Shown here: one piece after another, positions 54,209-61,104 of the stretch
Layout: each line of letters opens with the position of its first letter
Position numbering within the stretch: position 1 is the first letter of the stretch
Source of the DNA: Hirschia sp.
Lineage (GTDB): Bacteria; Pseudomonadota; Alphaproteobacteria; Caulobacterales; Hyphomonadaceae
Direction of reading: 5' to 3'
Assembly (NCBI GenBank): GCA_002709235.1
Contig: PAQI01000014.1
Location: forward strand, 19,720-83,719
Length of the DNA: 64,000 nt
The notes under the pieces: model-generated
Seen by the model: the letters and a program-made list of their open reading frames with translations, nothing else
Databases searched by the model: none
Told to the model about the DNA's origin: nothing
Program-made: the position numbers and the translations under genes

Positions 54209-54886
54209 TCATGCGTCCAGTTCTGCATAGTGTCGCGCTGGTGCAACACCCTGCAATCGGTCCAGCAGCATGGGACGGAATGCAATACGCGATTTCATGC
54301 GGATATACCAATCCTGCGCCATCACGAATTGTGACCAGGGCACATCGCCAAAATAGTCCAGGCAGGACAGATGCGCCGCTGCGCAGATATCGGCATAGGA
54401 GAAATTCTCGCCTGCCAGATAGGGACGCACGCCTGTCATGGCATCGATGTGGCGCAGATATCCGCGCAGCGCTGCTGCGCCCTTGCGCATGGCGGCGGAA
54501 TTGGGCGTACCCGCCCGCAGGCAACGCTGCATCACGCGCTCATGCAGCAGGGTCTGGTTCACATCCTGATCAAAGCCGCGCTCCAGCCAGCCCATCACCC
54601 AGCGGGTTTCGGTGCGCTCGATCCGGTCGGTCGGCAGCAGCTTGTGATCGGGATAGGCCTCGTCGAGATATTCAAGGATGGCGCGCGGTTCGGCTAGGAT
54701 GAAACGGCCTTCGGGGGCATCTTCTTCCAGCACGGGTGCACCGCCTATGGGATTGAGTTTTCGTGCTTCGGTATCACTGGCCCAGGGCGGTGCCGAACTG
54801 GTCTCGAAGGCCAGCTTCTTTTCATGCAGGGCGAACCTGATGCACCGGGAAAAGGGATCCAGCGCCCAATGATGGAGTTTGCGCAT
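54209..54886 (-). CDS. Glutathione S-transferase family protein
   Basis: A 225-residue GST. N-terminal: MRKLHHWALDPFSRCIRFALHEKKL, with Ser-Arg-Cys in the active-site loop, PIGGAPVLEED (cis-Pro) and LAEPRAILEYLDEAYPD in the glutathione site. C-terminal: PYLAGENFSYADICAAAHLS. The DPFSRxIR pattern is typical of a proteobacterial GST subgroup. Confidence 0.9.
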   Translation of the reverse strand: MRKLHHWALDPFSRCIRFALHEKKLAFETSSAPPWASDTEARKLNPIGGAPVLEEDAPEGRFILAEPRAILEYLDEAYPDHKLLPTDRIERTETRWVMGWLERGFDQDVNQTLLHERVMQRCLRAGTPNSAAMRKGAAALRGYLRHIDAMTGVRPYLAGENFSYADICAAAHLSCLDYFGDVPWSQFVMAQDWYIRMKSRIAFRPMLLDRLQGVAPARHYAELDA

Positions 54887-54971
54887 CTACCCTGTCGACC
54901 CTGCCCTGCTCACCTGAAAAGGGAAAAACAGAACATGCGTCAAAAGCCCGGAATGGGCAATCAGAGTTTCA

Positions 54972-55949
54972 TTAACCCACTGCACTGGCTTCCGGCTCAG
55001 CCTTGTAGTTTTCCGCGAAGAAATCTCCGCCATGCGGCTGTGATCCACGTGGATCGGGATGGATGAGGATATCTGCGCCGGGAAACTCTTCCAGGATGCG
55101 GTTCTCACAAGCCACCATCAATTGATGGGCCTCGACGAGTGACAGCTCGCGCGGCATGTCCAGATGAAACTGGATGTGAATGATCGGCCCGGATGCCCGT
55201 GTGCGCAGCTGGTGCACATCGATCATGCGTTCATCTCCGCGCGCCAGCCGCTTGATGCGTTCACGATCAGCTTCACTCAGTTCCTTGTCCATCAACTGGT
55301 CTGCGGCTTCTCGCGCGACACCGAACGCTCCCCATGCCAGCCAGAGAGCGATGGCCAGACCAATCACGGGGTCTGCTATGGGCAGGCCAAGATAGGAGGA
55401 TGCGATGACACCGACAATCACCGCCATGTTCGCGGCCAGATCCGCAGCATAATGGGCGCGATCGCCCGCCGTTGCGACCGATCCGGTCTGGCGCAGAGCA
55501 CGGGTCTGAAAGTAGATCAGGCCAAGCGTGAGCAATATCGAGATGATCATCACCGCAATGCCCAGTCCGCCTTCCATCACCGGCCGGGGATTCCGGAAAC
55601 GGTCGATTGCCTCAATCGCGATGAATGTGGCTGACGCTCCTACAAGCACGGCCTGCATCAGCGCGGCAAAGCCCTCGGCCTTGCCATGTCCGAAACGGTG
55701 CTTCTGATCAGGTGGTGCCGCCGCATAGGATACGGCCCCCAGTGTGAACAGGGATGCGGCGAGGTCCAGCCCGGAATCCGCTAGTGATGCCAGGATCGAC
55801 ACCGAGCCAGACGCCATCCAGGCCCATGCCTTGATGAGGATCAACAGGCTGGCCGTCGCCACTGACAGCATGACCGTACGCTGGGTGATGCGTGCGGCAA
55901 CCGGCGGTGCGAGCCGTCCTGCGGAACTGGGCATGGCATCATGCGCCAT
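54972..55949 (-). CDS. Cation diffusion facilitator (FieF-like)
   Basis: A 325-residue CDF transporter with six membrane helices in the first 215 residues. Metal site A residues are in SLADSGLDLAASLF and (HYAADLAANMAVI); the loop HRFGHGKAEGFAALMQAV is characteristic. The C-terminal cytoplasmic domain contains HQLRTRASGPIIHIQFHLDM and ILIHPDP. It exports divalent cations such as Fe2+ or Zn2+ in exchange for protons. The metal cannot be told from sequence alone. Confidence 0.93.
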   Translation of the reverse strand: MAHDAMPSSAGRLAPPVAARITQRTVMLSVATASLLILIKAWAWMASGSVSILASLADSGLDLAASLFTLGAVSYAAAPPDQKHRFGHGKAEGFAALMQAVLVGASATFIAIEAIDRFRNPRPVMEGGLGIAVMIISILLTLGLIYFQTRALRQTGSVATAGDRAHYAADLAANMAVIVGVIASSYLGLPIADPVIGLAIALWLAWGAFGVAREAADQLMDKELSEADRERIKRLARGDERMIDVHQLRTRASGPIIHIQFHLDMPRELSLVEAHQLMVACENRILEEFPGADILIHPDPRGSQPHGGDFFAENYKAEPEASAVG

Positions 55950-56083
55950 CTGGGCAAGTCCTCATGGTTGACGATTGGAACCTGCTCAAGATGGAGCGTC
56001 TCACCTCAAAAGAGAAGAGGTGATTTGGAAATTTTCATTATAATTCAAAGACGTAAATGAGTATCGTTTGCAAACCACAGGTT

Positions 56084-56109
56084 CAGCGAGGGAAAAACTT
56101 CCCTCGCTG
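56084..56109 (-). terminator. Hairpin after the CC0125/CC1285-type lipoprotein gene
   Basis: Perfect 11-bp stem CAGCGAGGGAA (56084-56094) and TTCCCTCGCTG (56099-56109) with a 4-nt loop, 11 nt past the minus-strand stop codon at 56120. There is no long T run, so it may be a weaker terminator or a 3' stabilising hairpin. Confidence 0.62.
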
Positions 56110-56119
56110 GGCTGCAAAT

Positions 56120-56647
56120 CTATTCCGGCCGCTTGATAGTGGGACCAAGGTTTTCAATGACATCACGCGCATCAAATGCGCGCGCTTCATCTGCTGGCTT
56201 GGTGCCGCTGCGCAGCAGGATTTCCGCGCTGGCGTCATATTTGGTGATCTCGGTATAGGTGGGCGCATCCCCCCAGAACGGATCATACATGCCATACCAA
56301 CCATAGGCCGGGTGGTAATAGTTGTAGTGAAAGCCGAAGCGCGAATAGGCCGGCGATCCGCCTGTGGCCCGCAGCCGTGAATTGCTCTCAGTGTCACGGT
56401 CGACCACGAGGAAATAGTCAAACCCCTGTTCCAGCGTCAGTTCGGCGGCGCGGTATAGCAGATAGGTTTCAACCTGATCCTTGGGCGTGGAGGAATTGCC
56501 ACGGAAGGAGACCTTGAAGCGGTCCTTCTCAATGGCCTGGTCTGCATAGCCGGATGCTGTGCTGGATTGTGCCTGTTGGTAGGGAGCCTGGGTGGCGCAA
56601 GCGGTGAGCGCCAGACCGGCTGCCGCTATGGTGAGTGTGCGGATCAT
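56120..56647 (-). CDS. CC0125/CC1285 family lipoprotein
   Basis: A 175-residue lipoprotein: signal MIRTLTIAAAGLALTAC (Cys17). The mature domain matches the CC0125/CC1285 pattern: YQQAQSSTASGYADQAIEKD, RFKVSFRGNSSTPKDQVETY, LLYRAAELTLEQGFDYFLVV, then a Tyr/Gly-rich FGFHYNYYHPAYGWYGMYDP. The family is widespread in Caulobacterales and relatives, outer-membrane-associated, function unknown. Confidence 0.88.
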   Translation of the reverse strand: MIRTLTIAAAGLALTACATQAPYQQAQSSTASGYADQAIEKDRFKVSFRGNSSTPKDQVETYLLYRAAELTLEQGFDYFLVVDRDTESNSRLRATGGSPAYSRFGFHYNYYHPAYGWYGMYDPFWGDAPTYTEITKYDASAEILLRSGTKPADEARAFDARDVIENLGPTIKRPE

Positions 56648-56792
56648 GAACCTCTTTCCCTTGTTTATCTTTAGTCTATCTGGTGTCAGATTAGCGAAAG
56701 TCTACATGAACCGGGTGTGAATATCAGTTGAATTCCGCGTGTACGCGCCCGGTATCCACCTGACATGCGTGTGAGCCCTGCCGGTTGCGCGC

Positions 56793-58286
56793 CTATCGAC
56801 GACGCCCACCCAGCACGCCGCGCAATATGTATTTTGTCAGCTCTCGCGCTGCCGTGCGCATGGCGGATTTGGTAGCCGCTTCGGATGCTGTCTGGCGGCG
56901 GCGCGTGCTGGTCTTGCGGGTCCTGGCCTTCTTCGCCGCCTCGCGGTCTTCCTTTTCCTTCAGCTCGGCTTCTTCCCTGGCCGCTTTCTCCTCGCGCTTC
57001 AGCAGGAGCTCATAAGCACTTTCAGGATCTACCGCTTCGTCATAGATGCCAGACACAGGGCTGTCATTCATGATGGTGGTCCGTTCCGCCTGTGTGATCG
57101 GGCCGAGGCGAGATGAGGGCGGACGGATCAATGTGCGCTGCACCACGGACGGCGCGCCCTTCTCGTCCAGCGTCGACACAAGCGCCTCACCCACACCCAG
57201 CTGGGTGATGGTCTCTTCGGTGTCCAGGTCAGGATTTTCTCGGAAAGATTGTGCTGCTGCCCGGATCGCCTTGCGCTCTGACGGCGTATAGGCACGAAGG
57301 GCATGCTGGACACGCGCACCCAGCTGGGCCAGCACGCTGTCTGGCAAATCGCGCGGGTTCTGGGTGACGAAGAAGATCCCCACCCCCTTGGACCGGATCA
57401 GGCGCACGACCTGCTCGATCTTGTCGATCAACGCATCGGGCGCGTCATCAAACAGAAGATGCGCCTCATCGAAGAAGAACACCATTTTCGGCTTGTCGGG
57501 GTCACCGACCTCCGGAAGCTGTTCGAACAGTTCGGACATCAGCCAAAGCAGGAATGTGGAATAGAGCTTGGCTGAATTGATCAGGGTGGTGGCATCAAGG
57601 ATGGAGACATAGCCGCGCCCATCGCGCGTGGTGCGCATCAGATCCGACAATTCCAACGCAGGTTCGCCAAAGAACTGCTCTGCCCCATCGCGTTCAAGCA
57701 TCAGCAAACGTCGCTGGATCGCCCCGACCGATGCGGGCGAGACATTGCCATATTCGCGTCCGATCTCCTCGCGTATTTCGGAAATATGAGCCAGCAGCTT
57801 GCGCAGATCCTTGAGGTCGACCAGCAGCATGTCATTGTCATCGGCCCAGCAGAAGGCGATGACCAGCACGCCTTCCTGGGTCTCGTTCAGATCGAGCAGG
57901 CGCGCCAGAAGCGTCGGCCCCATCTCGCTGATCGAGGCGCGAACCGGGTGGCCCTTCTTGCCGTAAAGATCCCAGAAAATGGTCGGCACATCATCATAGC
58001 CAAAATCATCAAAGCCGATCTTTCCGGCGCGTGAGACCAGCTTTTCATGGAGCTTGTGCGCCGGGTCGCCTGACATTGCCAGACCCGACAGATCGCCCTT
58101 CACATCGGCACAGAAAACCGGCACGCCCGCATTGGAAAACCCTTCAGCGAGGATCTGCAATGTGACGGTCTTGCCGGTGCCTGTTGCCCCGGCCACCAGG
58201 CCATGCCGGTTGGCGCGCTTGAGCAGCAGCTCCTGTCTGAGATCATGCGCAGCGCCGCCGCCGCCCAGAAAAATCGAATCTGTCAT
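56793..58286 (-). CDS. HerA-like ATPase (DUF853)
   Basis: A 497-residue cytoplasmic ATPase: LLLKRANRHGLVAGATGTGKTVTLQ (Walker A GATGTGKT), PVFCADVKGDLSGLAM, then KMVFFFDEAHLLFDDAPDALI (Walker B) and VGIFFVTQNPRDLPDSVLAQLG. The C-terminal 65 residues are an Ala/Lys/Glu-rich coiled coil with a basic end (ILRGVLGGRRR). DUF853 proteins are HerA/FtsK-related; the cell role is unknown. The start at 58286 follows family convention. Confidence 0.92.
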   Translation of the reverse strand: MTDSIFLGGGGAAHDLRQELLLKRANRHGLVAGATGTGKTVTLQILAEGFSNAGVPVFCADVKGDLSGLAMSGDPAHKLHEKLVSRAGKIGFDDFGYDDVPTIFWDLYGKKGHPVRASISEMGPTLLARLLDLNETQEGVLVIAFCWADDNDMLLVDLKDLRKLLAHISEIREEIGREYGNVSPASVGAIQRRLLMLERDGAEQFFGEPALELSDLMRTTRDGRGYVSILDATTLINSAKLYSTFLLWLMSELFEQLPEVGDPDKPKMVFFFDEAHLLFDDAPDALIDKIEQVVRLIRSKGVGIFFVTQNPRDLPDSVLAQLGARVQHALRAYTPSERKAIRAAAQSFRENPDLDTEETITQLGVGEALVSTLDEKGAPSVVQRTLIRPPSSRLGPITQAERTTIMNDSPVSGIYDEAVDPESAYELLLKREEKAAREEAELKEKEDREAAKKARTRKTSTRRRQTASEAATKSAMRTAARELTKYILRGVLGGRRR

Positions 58287-58447
58287 GAAGTTTGTTCCGG
58301 CCACCAGATACTTCTAGAATCACGTCTTGCAGCCTAGTCGGTTTAGCCGGTCGAAGGAATGCCCGTTGCCATGTCAGGGTCGCCCGGCTTGTTGATGTCC
58401 TGTCAAACTGGTAGCTTGCCTGCTGGGATATTCGAGGGACCAACAGC

Positions 58448-58678
58448 ATGAACTCTTCAATTGATCCAGGCCTGATGGCTGGTGTGGGAATTTTCTACGT
58501 GGCGATGATCGCCTTCTTTATCTATTGCCAGTGGCGTGTGTGGTCCAAGGCAGGATTCAATGGTGCCTGGTCGCTGCTGCTGCTTGTTCCGATCGTCAAT
58601 CTCGGAGCCTATCTCTATTTCGTGTTTGCCGATTGGCCCGTGCAGAAAAAGGCGCTGAACGACTCAACATTTGAATAA
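58448..58678 (+). CDS. Small two-helix membrane protein
   Basis: A 76-residue protein with two membrane helices (LMAGVGIFYVAMIAFFIYCQW and WSLLLLVPIVNLGAYLYFVF) joined by a short KAGFNG loop. The layout resembles small DUF805-like or YqaE-like proteins, but no firm family is assigned. The ATG at 58448 follows CGAGGGACCAACAGC. Confidence 0.65.
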   Translation: MNSSIDPGLMAGVGIFYVAMIAFFIYCQWRVWSKAGFNGAWSLLLLVPIVNLGAYLYFVFADWPVQKKALNDSTFE

Positions 58679-58692
58679 TCCGAGTTCCAGCA

Positions 58693-58719
58693 GGCGGCCT
58701 CATGAAGCCGCCGACTTTT
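58693..58719 (+). terminator. Terminator between the small membrane protein and the permease
   Basis: GGCGGC (58693-58698) and GCCGCC (58707-58712) form a stem with an 8-nt loop, followed by GACTTTT. It lies just before the start of the next gene in the same direction. Confidence 0.6.
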
Positions 58720-58735
58720 ATGGAAGGGCGATCAA

Positions 58736-59857
58736 TTGCGCCATCTGACTGCCGGTGTGTGGGTGATCGCCACGGGTGTGATCACTCTGGGGCTCTATCA
58801 TGGCCGCGATATTTTCGCGCCTTTCGCGCTGGCCATATTCCTGTGGCTGGTGATCGAAGGGTTTGCGCGCCTGCTGCAGAAGAAAGTGACATTCCTGCCG
58901 CGCTGGATTGCGCAGGGTGTTGCCATTCTCGGCACACTTGGCGGCGTCATTGGTGTGGTCGTGATCTTTGCCGACGGGCTCAACGAGTTTGCTCAGAATT
59001 CCAAGGATTATGAAGCGCGGATCAACGAGATCATCTCCGGTGCCTATACGCGATTTGATATAAATGAGTCCGTGATAGAGCCGCCAACGCTGAGCCATCT
59101 TCTGTTTTCACGCGAGAATGTGCGCTTTGTTGAACCATTCCTCGGTGCGACGCAGGAGCTGGCCTCATCCTTCGTGCTGGTCCTGATCTATATCGCCTTC
59201 CTGTTCATGGCCGAAGCCGCATGGCCCAAGAAGCTGGATTCTGTCTTTCCTGATCAGGAGGGGCGTGACACTGCGCGCAGGGTCGGCCATCGCGTTCGCG
59301 AGAGCATGGAACAATATCTCTGGGTGCAGACCGCGATATCCGCGATCATCACCGCCCTCACCTATATCACCCTGCTGGTTCTGGGGTTGGACAATGCCCT
59401 GTTCTGGGCATTTCTGGTTTTCTTCCTGAATTATATCCCGACGGTCGGATCGATTATCGCCGCCTTCCTGCCCGGCTTTTTCGCTCTGGCCCAGCCGGAC
59501 TGGCCCAGCTATATGCCCACCGATCCGACATTGAGCGCGATCATCGTGTTCCTGGCGGTCAGTGCGTGGCAATTCACCATAGGCAATTTCGTGCAACCAC
59601 GCCTGATGGGCGAGACGCTGAATATCTCATCTCTGGTCGTTTTGTTGTCGCTGGCGGTGTGGGGTGCCGTCTGGGGCATTCCCGGCATGTTCCTGTCGGC
59701 ACCGCTGACCGTGATGATCATGATAATTCTCGCCCAGACTCCCGGCACACGCTGGATTGCGGTGCTCCTGTCTGCCGACGGCAATCCTGACCAGGGCGAA
59801 CCGCCCGTCGCGGATAAAAATATCGCATCTACCGAAATGTCTGACAGCAACCACTGA
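58736..59857 (+). CDS. AI-2E family transporter
   Basis: A 373-residue protein beginning at a TTG at 58736, with GGAAGGG 8 nt upstream. Multiple membrane helices; the family signature VLGLDNALFWAFLVFFLNYIPTVGSIIAAFLP and the downstream VQPRLMGETLNISSLVVLLSLAVWGAVWGIPGMFLSAPL are clear (quoted here only by their ends). AI-2E/PerM proteins are permease-like with a long periplasmic segment; only some export autoinducer-2. Substrate unknown. Confidence 0.9.
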   Translation: MRHLTAGVWVIATGVITLGLYHGRDIFAPFALAIFLWLVIEGFARLLQKKVTFLPRWIAQGVAILGTLGGVIGVVVIFADGLNEFAQNSKDYEARINEIISGAYTRFDINESVIEPPTLSHLLFSRENVRFVEPFLGATQELASSFVLVLIYIAFLFMAEAAWPKKLDSVFPDQEGRDTARRVGHRVRESMEQYLWVQTAISAIITALTYITLLVLGLDNALFWAFLVFFLNYIPTVGSIIAAFLPGFFALAQPDWPSYMPTDPTLSAIIVFLAVSAWQFTIGNFVQPRLMGETLNISSLVVLLSLAVWGAVWGIPGMFLSAPLTVMIMIILAQTPGTRWIAVLLSADGNPDQGEPPVADKNIASTEMSDSNH

Positions 59858-59946
59858 TATATTGAGATTTTGGGGTTAATTCCACCAGAACGATGAACAG
59901 GTGTTGAAAGATTGAGTTATAAAGTACATAGCGCGTCATTTTCTTG

Positions 59947-60107
59947 TTGATTTATCCCCGCTTTGCCCTGTATAGGCGGCCAATCGCGAACGTTTTCGTT
60001 CACGTGGACAAGCAGATTACCGCAAAGCGTCCCCCCACCCAGCTAGCGGATTTGGTCTGTCAGGGCTGTTGAACGCGTCCCCGTTCGACAGCCCTCTTGT
60101 CCCCCCC
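59947..60107 (+). ncRNA. Candidate structured small RNA with promoter
   Basis: A promoter-like TTGATT (59947-59952), 18 bp, TATAGG (59971-59976) precedes a sequence that folds well. GGACAAG (60006-60012) pairs with CTTGTCC (60096-60102) as a closing stem, enclosing a perfect 13-bp hairpin AGGGCTGTTGAAC / GTTCGACAGCCCT (60062-60095, one wobble). No open reading frame covers it. It is not recognisably 6S, SRP, tmRNA or RNase P RNA. The surrounding 59858-60197 region has no gene. Confidence 0.42.
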
Positions 60108-60197
60108 ATCCCTACAATCTGAAATTATGATCGCAGTGAAATTGCTTTCGCCATGATTGCGCCCAAACCTGACCTGATTGCGGGTTAATGATGGCAT

Positions 60198-60887
60198 ATG
60201 CAGAGACGAGATTTCATGACTGGAGCCCTGGGTCTGGCAAGCCTCGCGCTGATAGGCTGCCGCAGATCGGATGCCGATGCAGGCTATGCCCTGGCATTGG
60301 GGGAGACCGGCGCATCACCGGATATTCCTTCGCCCAGACCAACGCCAACGCTTGACGAAACGCTTGGTCATATCCGCCTGGCGCGTGCCGCCGAGGTGCG
60401 AACGCTGATATCGGTGAGATATGACCCGGCCTATGTGTCGCTGGATTATCCCGGCGGCGATGTGCCCGATAATACAGGCGTCTGTGCCGATGTGATCATC
60501 CGCGCCTATCGCGCCCTCGACACAGATCTGCAGGTTGCCATTCACGAGGACATGCGCGCTAATTTTCAGGCCTATCCGACATTCTGGGGCCTGACACGTC
60601 CCGACCGGAATATTGACCACAGGCGCGTTTTGAATCTGGAAACCTATTTCAATCGCTGCGGTGATGCGCTGGCAGTGGATCTGACAGACGCCGAGATCGA
60701 GCCCGGAGACCTGGCCAGCTGGCGCGTTGGCGGTCACCTTCCCCATATCGGTATTGCGTCGACAGCGCGCGATAGTGAGGGGCGAAGATTGTTCGTCCAC
60801 AATATCGGAGCAGGCCCGCAATTGGAGGCCTGCCTTGATGCCTGGCCGAGAACCGGACTGTTCAGACACCGCCCTTGGGTCAGTTGA
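60198..60887 (+). CDS. DUF1287 lipoprotein with Tat-like signal
   Basis: A 229-residue protein. The N terminus MQRRDFMTGALGLASLALIGC combines a twin-arginine motif (Arg3-Arg4) with a lipobox ending at Cys21. The DUF1287 core is clear: VRYDPAYVSLDYPGGDVPDN, TGVCADVIIRAYRALDTDLQ, HEDMRANFQAYPTFWGL and PDRNIDHRRVLNLETYFNRC. The conserved Cys/His pattern (GVCADV, HLPHIGIAS) is reminiscent of NlpC/P60-like cysteine peptidases. An envelope location is likely; activity untested. Confidence 0.88.
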   Translation: MQRRDFMTGALGLASLALIGCRRSDADAGYALALGETGASPDIPSPRPTPTLDETLGHIRLARAAEVRTLISVRYDPAYVSLDYPGGDVPDNTGVCADVIIRAYRALDTDLQVAIHEDMRANFQAYPTFWGLTRPDRNIDHRRVLNLETYFNRCGDALAVDLTDAEIEPGDLASWRVGGHLPHIGIASTARDSEGRRLFVHNIGAGPQLEACLDAWPRTGLFRHRPWVS

Positions 60888-61104
60888 AGAACTCCCCAAC
60901 TGCAAAACAGCGCATATGCGAAACAATCATGCCTTAACCTCTTGGCTCGCAATGTATATATCCCAATTGTTCAACTATTACCGTATATCAGGAAGCGGCT
61001 TGGACTCGCCGCTCACTCTGGGATACGCCAATATAACAGATTATATCCCGGGACAGTTGCGCGCATAGCATGGCGCTTTGATCCCCAGATCGAGGAACGC
61101 CTTC

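Noticed and set aside
59983..60107. Identification as SRP RNA, 6S RNA or tmRNA
   Set aside because: The GGAAGGA-type SRP loop is absent, the length and bubble do not suit 6S RNA, and there is no tRNA-like end.
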